From Pedobacter sp. FW305-3-2-15-E-R2A2 (lineage in GTDB: Bacteria > Bacteroidota > Bacteroidia > Sphingobacteriales > Sphingobacteriaceae), in assembly GCF_038446955.1 (NCBI RefSeq), contig NZ_CP151803.1, positions 7,440,001 to 7,504,000 of the forward strand: DNA of 64,000 bases, read 5' to 3'. How positions within the stretch are numbered: position 1 is the first letter of the stretch; every line of letters begins with the position of its first letter. The notes below the pieces were generated by a model, which saw only the letters and a program-made list of their open reading frames with translations, was not told the DNA's origin and did no database searches. Shown here piece after piece: positions 36,903 through 46,002 of the stretch. Made by a program: the position numbers and the translations under genes.

Positions 36903-38489
36903 TTATTTGCCAGCCCTGAATGCTTTCGCTGCCTTTGGCTTAAATTGAGGCTTTCCTGTAGATCTGATCTCTGAAGCACCCAACATCGTCATTGCGCAAC
37001 GGAAACCAATATCAGCGGTAGATTCATCCTGTGCAAGGAACCTTCTAGTTGCAGGGTTCAGCCACAATGCCTGATCCTCCCAGGATCCTCCTTTATATAC
37101 TCTTGATTTATCTGTTACCAGGGTAATCTCTCCGTATAAATCATTTGCTTTATCACGATAGCCCCTTTGATCGGCATAAGTATTAACCGTTGGCGGAGGC
37201 GTTGCGGCCTGCTTTTCTGCCCAGGTTTGTTTCTTGTAAGAAATGGCATCTGTTAAGACAGGCTTGTTGTATTTGTCTTTTTCAATCTTTCCGCTAACCG
37301 GATCAGCCACTTTCTTGTCTTTGTAGTAATTTCCTCTATATGGATTAAAGGCGTCTGCTGCTTCAAAAGTTTTGGAGCGATAAACATCAGCAACCCATTC
37401 GTTCACGTTTCCTGCCATATTGTATAAGCCGAAATCATTTGGCATATAAGACCTTACGGCAACTGTAAGTCCACCTTTATCATTCAGTGATCCACCTACA
37501 CCCATATAATCACCTTTGGTTCTTTTAAAGTTAGCCAGGATTAATCCTCTTGTACTTCTTTTTGCAGAGCTCAACCCTAAACCATTCCATGGATAGATTT
37601 TATTCGCAGCGATATTCTCATACTGTGTATTTCCAATTAAGCCAAGAGCTGCGTATTCCCATTCTGCTTCTGTTGGCAGGCGGTAAGGCTGTTTGATAAT
37701 GCCATCCTCCAGTCTTACATTTCTAGTGGCTGCATTTTTACCTGTTGTCGCTCCTTTTGCACCGGAAGCATTAGAAGGATTAAGATCTTTCATTGCTTTT
37801 TTACCCTTATCGTCATACTGCCCGTTCAGGTAAATATCCGTGTTAAAAGGCTCTGTTGGCCTTGCTGTTGCCGTCGCGTTACCTGCTGTTTTTGAGGTTC
37901 CGCCGTTAATGTCCTTAAAGCTGGTCATGTAACCTTTTTCACGAAGCAACAACTCATTCACCCTGTCAGTTCTCCAGGCACAATACCTTTCTGCCTGTTC
38001 CCAGCTTACACCTACCACAGGATAATCCTGATAAGCGGGGTGCCTTAAATAATTATCTACGTAAGGTTCATTATAGGATAAAGGCCTGCGCCAAACCAGG
38101 GTATCAGGAAGTTCATTATAATAATATTCATGATCCGTTGGATAGCTGGTGCGGATCCAGTTCAGGTATTCCAGCCAGTTGGTGTTGGAAACCTCTGTTT
38201 CATCCATATAGAAAGAAGAAACCGTAGTCTCCCTTTTATGATTGTAATTGCTGAGCTCCTCACCGGGAACATTGATGGCACTTCCGCTCATGACAAATAC
38301 ACCACCTTCAATCTCGACTAATCCGGGACCCGGACCGCGCTTGAATTTTTTATTTACTTCAAAGCCTCCAAACTCTTGCTTGTTATATGCCATTCCTGTC
38401 TTCTCAGAGGTTCCTGACTTTGATTTACAGGAGGCTAGAGAAGCTATAATTGCAATAGATGCAATTGAATATAAGTATGATTTTTTCAT
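36903..38489 (-). CDS. gldJ: Gliding-motility/type IX secretion lipoprotein GldJ
   Basis: 528 residues with a lipobox L-A-S-C21. The rest is an SUMF1/formylglycine-generating-enzyme-like domain (about 55-510): V-E-I-E-G-G-V-F-V-M, F-Y-M-D-E-T-E-V-S-N, Y-P-V-V-G-V-S-W-E-Q-A, R-L-P-T-E-A-E-W-E-Y-A and G-F-R-C-A-M-T. GldJ is a structural periplasmic lipoprotein of the T9SS ring and gliding apparatus, related to GldK. Divergent from porV. The choice of GldJ over GldK rests on length, sequence and the PorV neighbour. Confidence 0.87.
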   Translation of the reverse strand: MKKSYLYSIASIAIIASLASCKSKSGTSEKTGMAYNKQEFGGFEVNKKFKRGPGPGLVEIEGGVFVMSGSAINVPGEELSNYNHKRETTVSSFYMDETEVSNTNWLEYLNWIRTSYPTDHEYYYNELPDTLVWRRPLSYNEPYVDNYLRHPAYQDYPVVGVSWEQAERYCAWRTDRVNELLLREKGYMTSFKDINGGTSKTAGNATATARPTEPFNTDIYLNGQYDDKGKKAMKDLNPSNASGAKGATTGKNAATRNVRLEDGIIKQPYRLPTEAEWEYAALGLIGNTQYENIAANKIYPWNGLGLSSAKRSTRGLILANFKRTKGDYMGVGGSLNDKGGLTVAVRSYMPNDFGLYNMAGNVNEWVADVYRSKTFEAADAFNPYRGNYYKDKKVADPVSGKIEKDKYNKPVLTDAISYKKQTWAEKQAATPPPTVNTYADQRGYRDKANDLYGEITLVTDKSRVYKGGSWEDQALWLNPATRRFLAQDESTADIGFRCAMTMLGASEIRSTGKPQFKPKAAKAFRAGK

Positions 38490-38748
38490 ATATGAGGGAT
38501 ATCATAGTGCTTTAACTGTTAAAATTACATAAAAAAAGACGTACACTACAACAAAACAAATGCTTTAAATAAAAATAATCTTTAAAAAATGGTGTTTTGT
38601 GCCTCTTTAAGGCATATTTGAATAAATATTCTGGTGGTTCTTAATGGATTATACAAGGTATCTCAAATCGAATAGAAAGTTCATAATACTTTGATTTTAT
38701 TAAACACTATGTTAACTTGCATATAATAGTGGTGTAATTATTTGGCAA

Positions 38749-39924
38749 ATGAGTAGAAGACTGGTAAAAACTGTTTTGAGTTTATTTTCTTTATTAACAG
38801 TTTGCGCTGATTTATATGCACAAAGCGTTGAACCGGGAACTCAGACGAATGGAAGTCGTTCCAGCAACATTTTTACCGCCGTACCTTTCCTGCTGATCAG
38901 TCCCGATGCGAGGGCCGGTGGAATGGGGGAGGCAGGGGTCGCTGTTCAGCCGGATGCGAATGCCATGGGGATTAATCCTGCCAAGCTGGCATTTTTAGAG
39001 CGTACTTATGGTTTTTCCGTTTCCTACAGCCCATGGCTAAAAAGCCTCATCCCGGATGTGAACCTGACTTACCTCAGCGGTTATTATAAAGTAGATAACA
39101 GGAATACCATCGGCGCTTCTTTAAGGTATTTTAGCCTGGGAGAAATTCAATTAACCGATGTCAATCAGCAGGACCTGGGTGTTTATAACCCAAATGAACT
39201 GGCCTTTGATGTTTCTTTTTCCAGGAAAATGGGAGAATCTTTTTCATTAGGGACAGCTGCAAGATATATCCGTTCCAATCTTTTTTCAGGACAATTCTCA
39301 GCCGGTCAGCAGACTAAAGCCGGGAATTCCGTAGCCGTCGATGTCTCGGCGTATTTTAAAAAACCAACCCGTTTTCTGGGTAAAGATGCCATTCTTTCTG
39401 CCGGAATGAACATTTCAAATATTGGCACAAAAATGAGCTATGTAGATGGAGATAATGGTTATTTTCTTCCTACAAACCTAAAAATAGGAGGGGCCTCCAC
39501 TTTTATTATTGACGATTTTAATCAGTTTACCTTTGCGCTCGACTTTAATAAATTACTGGTGCCAACCCAGCCTGTTTACAATGCAGATGGAAAAATAATT
39601 GCTGGTCAGGATCCGGATAGGTCTGTTCCTGCAGGTATTTTTGGCTCTTTTGCCGATGCACCTGGTGGCTTTAAAGAAGAAATGCAGGAAATTAACATTG
39701 CTGCAGGGATGGAATATTGGTACAATCAGCAATTTGCCCTTCGTGCAGGCTATTTTTATGAAAGTCCAAAAAAGGGCGACAGACGCTACTTTACTTTAGG
39801 TGCAGGTCTTAAATACAATGTATTCAACATAGACTTTGCATATTTGCTGGCCAGTCCGCAAAAGAGTCCTTTGGCAAATACGCTGAGGTTCTCTTTATTG
39901 TTCAATTTTGGCGAAGCCAAATAA
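38749..39924 (+). CDS. porV: Type IX secretion system outer-membrane protein PorV (LptO)
   Basis: 391 residues with a signal peptide ending near Y-A-Q (about 25). The mature protein is a FadL-like beta barrel that starts with the PorV motif F-L-L-I-S-P-D-A-R-A-G-G-M-G-E-A-G-V-A and ends in F-S-L-L-F-N-F-G. PorV carries T9SS cargo from the translocon to the PorU sortase. porU is not adjacent, although it often lies beside porV in relatives. It is followed after 36 bases by ispF. Confidence 0.93.
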   Translation: MSRRLVKTVLSLFSLLTVCADLYAQSVEPGTQTNGSRSSNIFTAVPFLLISPDARAGGMGEAGVAVQPDANAMGINPAKLAFLERTYGFSVSYSPWLKSLIPDVNLTYLSGYYKVDNRNTIGASLRYFSLGEIQLTDVNQQDLGVYNPNELAFDVSFSRKMGESFSLGTAARYIRSNLFSGQFSAGQQTKAGNSVAVDVSAYFKKPTRFLGKDAILSAGMNISNIGTKMSYVDGDNGYFLPTNLKIGGASTFIIDDFNQFTFALDFNKLLVPTQPVYNADGKIIAGQDPDRSVPAGIFGSFADAPGGFKEEMQEINIAAGMEYWYNQQFALRAGYFYESPKKGDRRYFTLGAGLKYNVFNIDFAYLLASPQKSPLANTLRFSLLFNFGEAK

Positions 39925-39960
39925 TGGATCGGGAATACTAATAAACAAAAATATATAGAA

Positions 39961-40440
39961 ATGAAGATTAAGGTAGGGTTTGGCTTTGATGTACATCAGC
40001 TGAAGGAGAATCATCCTTTTGTGGTGGGAGGTGTAGATTTGGAACACCATAAAGGTGCTTTTGGACATTCTGATGCCGACGTGTTGTTACATGCCATTTG
40101 CGATGCATTGCTTGGTGCAGCCAATTTGAGAGATATAGGCTTTCACTTTAAAAATACAGATCCACGCTGGAAAGGGATCAGCAGCATTATCCTGTTACAG
40201 GAAAGTGTGAAACTGGTTAAAGAGAAAGGTTTTGAAATTGGTAATATTGATGCCATGCTCTGCCTGGAAGCGCCGAAGATTAATCCGCATATTCCCGCTA
40301 TGCAGGCGCATATCGCAGCAGCGATTGGTATTGATATCGAGGACATCTCTATAAAAGCAACCACGAACGAGCAAATGGGCTTTATCGGAAGGGAAGAAGG
40401 TGTAGTGGCTTACGCTGTTTGTCTGATCCAGAAGATTTAA
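39961..40440 (+). CDS. ispF: 2-C-methyl-D-erythritol 2,4-cyclodiphosphate synthase
   Basis: 159 residues, the typical length. Fifth step of the MEP isoprenoid pathway. The zinc ligands are D10, H12 and H44 (F-D-V-H and H-S-D-A-D-V-L-L-H), and the C-terminal K-A-T-T-N-E-Q-M-G-F-I-G-R-E-E-G binds the nucleotide. A strong terminator follows. Confidence 0.98.
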   Translation: MKIKVGFGFDVHQLKENHPFVVGGVDLEHHKGAFGHSDADVLLHAICDALLGAANLRDIGFHFKNTDPRWKGISSIILLQESVKLVKEKGFEIGNIDAMLCLEAPKINPHIPAMQAHIAAAIGIDIEDISIKATTNEQMGFIGREEGVVAYAVCLIQKI

Positions 40441-40454
40441 AGCACAACCAACAT

Positions 40455-40489
40455 AAAAAAAACCGGAGACATCATCTCCGGTTTTTTTT
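40455..40489. terminator. Bidirectional terminator between ispF and the pirin gene
   Basis: A8-CCGGAGA, loop CATC(A), TCTCCGG-T8, read on both strands. Confidence 0.9.
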
Positions 40490-40494
40490 ATAAA

Positions 40495-41370
40495 TTATTC
40501 TTCTAAATAGCCAAATTTGCCCTGGTTATAATCTGCAATCGCCTGTTGAATTTCTTCCGGTTTGTTCATTAAGAACGGACCATATTGTGCGATGGGTTCA
40601 TGGATTGGTGCTCCGCTTAAAACCAGGATAACACTATCCTGTATCGCTTCAACCCGAATTTCTTCTCCTTCATTTTTAAAGTGAACCAGCTGATCTGTCT
40701 TTGCCAGTACTGTATCGTTCACCTTGATTTCGCCTTCAATGACAACAAACGCGGTATTGTAGTCCGAAGGGAAACTAAACGATGCTTTCCCATTTTTATT
40801 CAGACGCAGATTATAGACTTCTATTGGTGTAAAGGTACTTGCAGAGCCTTTTGTACCCATATATTCTCCTGCAATGACTTCAATTACCCCTGCCTCGTTT
40901 TCCAGCTCGTGACGGGCAATACTCCCATGGCAGAGCGCCTGATACTTCGGCTTGCTCATTTTATCTTTTGCTGGTAAGTTTACCCATAACTGAACCATTT
41001 GAAAGGGGCCTCCCTTTTTGCTGAATGCCTCTTCGTGGTGTTCTTTATGTAGAATTCCACTTGCCGCAGTCATCCATTGCACATCTCCGGGTTTAATAAT
41101 TCCACTGTTTCCGGCGCTGTCCTGATGGGCCACTGCGCCATGATAGGCGATGGTAACCGTTTCAAAACCCCGGTGTGGATGCACCCCAACACCTCTCGGT
41201 TCATTACGTGCAGAAAATTGTATTTTAGAATTATAGTCCAATAGGAAAAAAGGGCTCATTTTAAGCTTATATCCTTTTGGGAAAAAGTTATGAACCCTGA
41301 AGCCGTCTCCGACCATATGAGGTGCCGGCGGGTTTAAAACAGCCGACACCTGTTTAATATTTGCTTCCAT
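40495..41370 (-). CDS. Pirin family protein
   Basis: 291 residues, bicupin. The N-terminal cupin has H-P-H-R-G-F-E-T-V-T and later H-Q-D-S-A-G-N, the metal-binding pattern of pirins, and W-M-T-A-A-S-G-I-L-H-K-E-H follows. Some pirins have quercetinase activity and others are redox sensors. It is last in a minus-strand group with yceI and a Crp/Fnr gene. Confidence 0.93.
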   Translation of the reverse strand: MEANIKQVSAVLNPPAPHMVGDGFRVHNFFPKGYKLKMSPFFLLDYNSKIQFSARNEPRGVGVHPHRGFETVTIAYHGAVAHQDSAGNSGIIKPGDVQWMTAASGILHKEHHEEAFSKKGGPFQMVQLWVNLPAKDKMSKPKYQALCHGSIARHELENEAGVIEVIAGEYMGTKGSASTFTPIEVYNLRLNKNGKASFSFPSDYNTAFVVIEGEIKVNDTVLAKTDQLVHFKNEGEEIRVEAIQDSVILVLSGAPIHEPIAQYGPFLMNKPEEIQQAIADYNQGKFGYLEE

Positions 41371-41413
41371 TCCGTCTTTCTTTTGTGTTATGACCTGGAT
41401 GCATGAGTTTTGA

Positions 41414-41944
41414 TTAAGCTTGTTTTACAAATTGTAATTCACCTAATATTTTTACTTCCTCACTCACCATTACACCACCTGTTTCTAAAGCTGCATTCCA
41501 TGTTAATCCGAAGTCTGTTCTGTTGATTTTACCATTCAAGGTAAATCCAGCCTTAGTATTTCCCCATGGATCGGTAGCGATACCGCCAAATTCTACATTC
41601 AATTTTACCGGTTTGCTGGTCCCTTTAACAACCAGGTTTCCATGTAAAGTATAATCATCACCGTCTTTGCTCAATGAAGTAGAGTCGAACGTGATTTTAG
41701 GGAATTTTTCAGCGTCAAAGAAATCGCCGCTTTTTAAGTGGTTATCTCTGTCTTTATTACCAGTATCAATTGAGCTTGTTTCTGCATCAAAGGAAACCTG
41801 AGCATTGTGAAAATCATCTGCTTCAGAAGTTAAGGATGCATTTAATGTTTTTAAGCTACCGGTTACAGTAGTGATCATTAAATGTTTTACTTTAAATTGT
41901 AGTTCACTGTGAGTTGGATCTAATGCCCATTGTGTAGTTGCCAT
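41414..41944 (-). CDS. YceI family protein
   Basis: 176 residues forming a lipocalin-like barrel: W-A-L-D-P-T-H-S-E-L-Q-F-K-V-K-H-L at the start, H-L-K-S-G-D-F-F-D-A-E-K-F-P in the middle, and N-R-T-D-F-G-L-T-W-N near the end. The family binds polyisoprenoids. No signal peptide is present, so this copy is probably cytoplasmic. It has its own -7 element at 41982. Confidence 0.95.
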   Translation of the reverse strand: MATTQWALDPTHSELQFKVKHLMITTVTGSLKTLNASLTSEADDFHNAQVSFDAETSSIDTGNKDRDNHLKSGDFFDAEKFPKITFDSTSLSKDGDDYTLHGNLVVKGTSKPVKLNVEFGGIATDPWGNTKAGFTLNGKINRTDFGLTWNAALETGGVMVSEEVKILGELQFVKQA

Positions 41945-41981
41945 AATATTTTTTATTTAGTTGTTTTCTTTATTAACAACA

Positions 41982-41989
41982 CAAAATTA
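41982..41989 (-). promoter_or_regulatory. Predicted -7 element of the yceI-pirin unit
   Basis: On the minus strand TAATTTTG matches TAnnTTTG exactly, 37 bases upstream of the yceI-family ATG. Confidence 0.5.
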
Positions 41990-42032
41990 CGACAAGCACA
42001 TCAGGTACACATTGATGTATGATAAGAAAGGG

Positions 42033-42620
42033 CTATATTTTAAAATGCTTATGTGCCAGGTCTTTACGGACCCTGCTGAGGGACTCCGGAGTGATGCCGA
42101 GATAGGAGGCAATCATCCATTGCGGGACTCTTAATGTCAGGTTGGGATAAAGTTGAATAAAGTTAAGGTATCTTTCTTCGGCTGGGGCACTCAACAGCAT
42201 ATTGATCCTTTTCTGCATAAAGCGGATGGAATTATGTAACATGTTATTGTTGAAATCATACATGCAAGGTACATGTTTTGCCGCTTCATCAATAAACGCT
42301 TTGGGCATAACGATCGCCTGTGTCGGTTCTATAGCATCAATAAAAAACTCTGAGGCTTCATTAAACATGCCATTGCGGTCCGACATCCACCATTGTTCCG
42401 GTGCGAATTGAATAATGTGTGTTTTGCCTTTTGCATCGATGGAATAGCTGCGTAACAATCCATCCAATACAAAATAACCATGGGGAGAAACCTCTCCTTT
42501 CATCAGGATCATTTCATTCTTGTCAAAATTCTTGACCCTGAGCTTACCGGCGATCAGATCGAACTGCTCATCTGTTATAGCGACCTTCTTTTGTAAATAG
42601 AGTTTGAACTGTTCAATCAT
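42033..42620 (-). CDS. Crp/Fnr family transcriptional regulator
   Basis: 195 residues. A cyclic-nucleotide-binding-type beta domain (about 20-120; M-K-G-E-V-S-P-H-G-Y-F-V) is followed by a helix and a C-terminal winged helix (V-P-Q-W-M-I-A-S-Y-L-G-I-T-P-E-S-L-S-R-V-R). No Cys cluster as in Fnr. Its neighbours suggest it controls the yceI and pirin genes (inference). It lies 18 bases after the small Cys-rich gene. Confidence 0.92.
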   Translation of the reverse strand: MIEQFKLYLQKKVAITDEQFDLIAGKLRVKNFDKNEMILMKGEVSPHGYFVLDGLLRSYSIDAKGKTHIIQFAPEQWWMSDRNGMFNEASEFFIDAIEPTQAIVMPKAFIDEAAKHVPCMYDFNNNMLHNSIRFMQKRINMLLSAPAEERYLNFIQLYPNLTLRVPQWMIASYLGITPESLSRVRKDLAHKHFKI

Positions 42621-42638
42621 AGGGGATATAGATGAAAT

Positions 42639-42797
42639 CTATTTCTTGTTGGGTTCGATATTGGAAAAATCTACACCACACTTGCAATTAGAAGCGCAGC
42701 CCCCGGTTTTAGGAGATAACGATCTATATATCATACGACCGATATAGAATATCGCGGCCATAAAAAGAATAACAACTAAAATGGTTTGAATGTCCAT
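42639..42797 (-). CDS. Small Cys-rich membrane protein (FeoB-associated type)
   Basis: 52 residues read from the minus strand, ATG at 42797. An N-terminal membrane helix (I-L-V-V-I-L-F-M-A-A-I-F-Y-I-G) is followed by a basic stretch and the Cys cluster G-G-C-A-S-N-C-K-C-G. This matches the FeoB-associated Cys-rich protein family. No feoA or feoB is nearby. It lies 18 bases before the Crp/Fnr gene on the same strand, so the two are probably one transcript. Confidence 0.85.
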   Translation of the reverse strand: MDIQTILVVILFMAAIFYIGRMIYRSLSPKTGGCASNCKCGVDFSNIEPNKK

Positions 42798-42847
42798 ATT
42801 ACAAAACTAATTAAAGACTGCATTTAGCAGGTCTGTTGAATGTAAAT

Positions 42848-44035
42848 TTACTTTTCCATCAGGCCAACGGTTCCACCAACCCAATCAAAATCTTTATTGT
42901 AGCGTACACCGATCATCTTGCCTCTGCTCAGACGCGCCAGATTGATGCAAAGTACAGGCTCTTTTCCTTCCGGCCATAAATACATCAGCCTGATTTCTAC
43001 CTTTACCCCTCCATCGGGTGCCTGAACCGCTGGTTCGTAATTTACTTTTCTTTGCAAAATCCAGTTTTCAGGATCTGCAACAGCTTCAATATCCTCTTTT
43101 TTCACATCAATAATCACACCCATTCCCGCAAATGAAAATAGAGGTTTCAGCACGTAGTTTTCCAGATCTGAAGGAATACTGCTCAGTTGATCCAGAAAAA
43201 ATGTTTCAGGGGCAAACTCGCTCTTCAAAAAAGGCATGGTGTATTTACTGATCCTATAGAACCAGTTCGGATGGGTGATCCATTCGATATCCAGCTCATC
43301 CCGGGGGTCAAAACTGTCTTTGAACAGATCGGTATTGTCGCCAATCTCATCAAATATCAGTCGGTTATAAATTCTTTTCAACCTTATGTGTTCCCCGTTC
43401 TGCTCATAGTACAGGCTTTTACCTTCCTTTTTAATGTCGCTAAGGCTGAGAATTTTGATGCCCAGGTATCGGGCCGTCACGAGAAAGTCGATAGCGGTCT
43501 TTTGGTTGGAGGCATCAATGTCCATCAATGCAACTTCATGGGCTTCATGAGCTCCAAGAACGACTTCTTTGAGTAAGGCGATATATCCTGCTTCATCTAA
43601 CTCATTGAAATATGGTGTAAGCTGTTCCGGAAGGGAATACGCTGCTTTATAAGTTTCCCCTAACAATGCCTGAAATCCATAAAGAGAAGGAAAACCCTGC
43701 ATTTCTATCAACTTGGGTGTTAAGTCGCCATGTTCATCTTTACAGATGCCAAAGTCGAACGTTAGAAAGTGGGGCTGAGCATTTTCTGCAGGAACCTTCC
43801 AGTTCTCCGGAATCGATTTTTCCGTGAGTTCCTTAAAGTCCGGTTGTTGAATCAGCGCTATAATTTCAGCACCGGCAGCGATCAGTTTTTCTTTTAATGA
43901 AGCAGGAAGAAATATGGGTGTTTCCGCAACGCGAAAGGGAATTTTAGTAAATCCGTTTTCAAGTTTTTCTAAAAACTCAAGATACTTCTCCTCCGAAAAA
44001 TGCTCATTAAATGATGCTCTGTAGCTGCTAATCAT
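42848..44035 (-). CDS. ATP-grasp ligase of glutathionylspermidine-synthase-like type
   Basis: 395 residues. The C-terminal half has an ATP-grasp layout: Y-V-L-K-P-L-F-S-F-A-G-M-G-V (nucleotide-binding lysine and glycine loop), W-I-L-Q-R-K-V, then V-E-I-R-L-M-Y and a G-V-R-Y-N end. The N-terminal half has F-D-F-G-I and K-L-I-E-M-Q-G-F-P-S-L, resembling the metal- and substrate-binding part of glutathionylspermidine synthases. It would join a carboxylate to an amine with ATP. Last of four closely packed genes (2 bases after the amidotransferase gene). Substrates unknown. Confidence 0.7.
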   Translation of the reverse strand: MISSYRASFNEHFSEEKYLEFLEKLENGFTKIPFRVAETPIFLPASLKEKLIAAGAEIIALIQQPDFKELTEKSIPENWKVPAENAQPHFLTFDFGICKDEHGDLTPKLIEMQGFPSLYGFQALLGETYKAAYSLPEQLTPYFNELDEAGYIALLKEVVLGAHEAHEVALMDIDASNQKTAIDFLVTARYLGIKILSLSDIKKEGKSLYYEQNGEHIRLKRIYNRLIFDEIGDNTDLFKDSFDPRDELDIEWITHPNWFYRISKYTMPFLKSEFAPETFFLDQLSSIPSDLENYVLKPLFSFAGMGVIIDVKKEDIEAVADPENWILQRKVNYEPAVQAPDGGVKVEIRLMYLWPEGKEPVLCINLARLSRGKMIGVRYNKDFDWVGGTVGLMEK

Positions 44036-44037
44036 AG

Positions 44038-44871
44038 TTATGCTTCCTGTAAGGCATTTAATGCCTCATTTAAAAAGTTGGGTAAAATCACGCTTCTGGT
44101 GAGGGTAATCCTGTTCGGATCGTCTACGCTGTCCAACATATCCAGGTATTTTTCCGCGCCGTGATTTTCAATAATTGCTTTTTTCTTGTCTTCCTGCAAG
44201 AGGTATTGTTTCATTCCTACCGGATCTGCTTCCGGATGAAACTGAGTGCCTATAATTTCTTTGGTAAACCTAACGGCCATCACACAGCGTTCCAAGTCCA
44301 CATGAGGGCGTTCTTTTTCCAAAGCCAGGACCTGTGCTGTTGTATTAGAGAAAAAGACATCTTCGGGATTGATCACTTGCCAATCTCTGCTGTCTACGGT
44401 ATAAAAAGGATTAGGAAGGCCGTTAAATACCATCTCGTCTTCCCCTTCTTCTGTCAGGTAAATAGGAAAGATCCCAAAGGCGGTAGAACGTCTTCTGATG
44501 ACCTTTCCTACGCCAAATTTCCGGCAGGCCATCTGGAAGGAATGGCAAATTAAAAACGCATATTTCTTTTGATGTTCATTTACGGCATTAAATGCATCAA
44601 TATTATCCAGCAATGCGAAAAAGTCATTTTCCCATTGTTGTCCTTCTCCATCAAAAGGACTTCCCGGACCTCCGCTTGAAATATAGATATCGTAACCAAT
44701 GCCTGGAATTTCGCCCTTTTGTCTCAGATCAAATACATCATAAGATAACTCTACTGACATTTCTTTCTGATAACGCAACAAGACTTCCTGAATCCCACGC
44801 ATCCCCTGGTTGGTTACCCCATTGTTCATATCAATTACGGCAACCCTAATCTTATTTCTATCCCTTGTCAT
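44038..44871 (-). CDS. Class I glutamine amidotransferase-like protein
   Basis: 277 residues. The triad is visible as C109 (L-I-C-H-S-F-Q), H212 and E214 (G-T-Q-F-H-P-E-A-D). The oxyanion glycine region S-S-G-G-P-G-S-P is present. The nucleophile elbow reads C-H-S-F-Q rather than the usual C-x-G-x-Q. A 55-residue C-terminal extension follows the domain. It could supply ammonia to a partner ligase or hydrolyse a gamma-glutamyl bond. It lies 3 bases after the carboxylate-amine ligase gene. Confidence 0.85.
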   Translation of the reverse strand: MTRDRNKIRVAVIDMNNGVTNQGMRGIQEVLLRYQKEMSVELSYDVFDLRQKGEIPGIGYDIYISSGGPGSPFDGEGQQWENDFFALLDNIDAFNAVNEHQKKYAFLICHSFQMACRKFGVGKVIRRRSTAFGIFPIYLTEEGEDEMVFNGLPNPFYTVDSRDWQVINPEDVFFSNTTAQVLALEKERPHVDLERCVMAVRFTKEIIGTQFHPEADPVGMKQYLLQEDKKKAIIENHGAEKYLDMLDSVDDPNRITLTRSVILPNFLNEALNALQEA

Positions 44872-44874
44872 ATT

Positions 44875-45978
44875 CTATCTCGCACCAATTAACGTTTGTG
44901 AAGTGATATAATCTACCACCGCCTCAAAGTTACCATTTTGTTCGTAAACAGCCAATTGCCTGTCTGCGCCCGTGCCATTTTCCAGAATTTTGTGTACATA
45001 ATTAATGTCATCCCTGCAGCCCAGTTCGTCCACCACATCATCTACGAAGTCCAATAACTCCAGGACAAGATTTCTACAGTTTACTTCCATTTCTTTTCCA
45101 AAATCTATCAGGTTTCCATCAATGCCATACCTTGCAGCACGCCATTTGTTCTCATTGATCAATGCTCTGGAATAGCTGATGAACTTCATGTTTTGCAGCC
45201 GCAGTTTATATAACTTTGCGCACAAAGCCTGAAATAAGGCAACAAATGCCATCGTTTCATCGATCAGCATCGGGCAATCGCAAATTCTAAACTCAATAGT
45301 TTCAAAGAAGGGGTGTACCCTGATGTCCCACCAGATTTTTTTCGCGTTGTCAATACTATTGGTTTTGATCAATAGTTTCACGTAGTTGTCGTAATCTTCG
45401 ATGCTGTTAAAGATGTCAGGAATCCCTGTTCTGGGGAATTTATCAAATATTTTTGTCCGGAAAGATTTGTATCCTGTGTTTCTGCTCTCCCAAAATGGAG
45501 AATTGGTAGACAAGGCAAAGACATGGGGTAAAAAATACCGGACCTGATTGGCAATATGAATGGCCAGCTCCCTGGACTGAAAGCCAACATGCACATGCAG
45601 GCCAAAAATCAGGTTAGACCTTGCTGCTTCCTGAAGTTCATTTACGATCTCGCTATAGCGCGGATGCTCTGTAATCAGCTGCTTTTCCCAATGTGAAAAT
45701 GGGTGCGTACCGGCAGCGCCGATGCGTAAACCTTGTTCTCCTGCGAGTTGAGATACCGTATATCTCAATTGAGAAATTTCTGCACGGGCCTGTTCTGTGT
45801 TCTTACAGATTCCCGTACCTACCTCTACCACGGCCTGATGCATTTCTGCCTTTACCTGATCCTTATGTATTTTTTGTGCTGCCTCCACAATCTTCTGATC
45901 GTGTGAGGTCAGTTCGCGTGTTACGGGATCGACCACCATGTACTCTTCCTCTACACCAAGCGTAAAATCGTTCATCAT
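44875..45978 (-). CDS. Carboxylate-amine ligase (YbdK/GCS2 family)
   Basis: 367 residues. It has the GCS2 signature L-G-V-E-E-E-Y-M-V-V-D at the N-terminus, H-Q-A-V-V-E-V-G-T-G, G-L-H-V-H-V-G-F and the C-terminal R-A-A-R-Y-G-I-D-G. Family members join the gamma-carboxyl of glutamate to an amine with ATP (weak glutamate-cysteine ligase activity in E. coli YbdK). Second gene of the operon, 24 bases after the first ATP-grasp gene. Confidence 0.92.
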   Translation of the reverse strand: MMNDFTLGVEEEYMVVDPVTRELTSHDQKIVEAAQKIHKDQVKAEMHQAVVEVGTGICKNTEQARAEISQLRYTVSQLAGEQGLRIGAAGTHPFSHWEKQLITEHPRYSEIVNELQEAARSNLIFGLHVHVGFQSRELAIHIANQVRYFLPHVFALSTNSPFWESRNTGYKSFRTKIFDKFPRTGIPDIFNSIEDYDNYVKLLIKTNSIDNAKKIWWDIRVHPFFETIEFRICDCPMLIDETMAFVALFQALCAKLYKLRLQNMKFISYSRALINENKWRAARYGIDGNLIDFGKEMEVNCRNLVLELLDFVDDVVDELGCRDDINYVHKILENGTGADRQLAVYEQNGNFEAVVDYITSQTLIGAR

Positions 45979-46002
45979 ATTAACTGTTGAATTGATGCCT
46001 TG

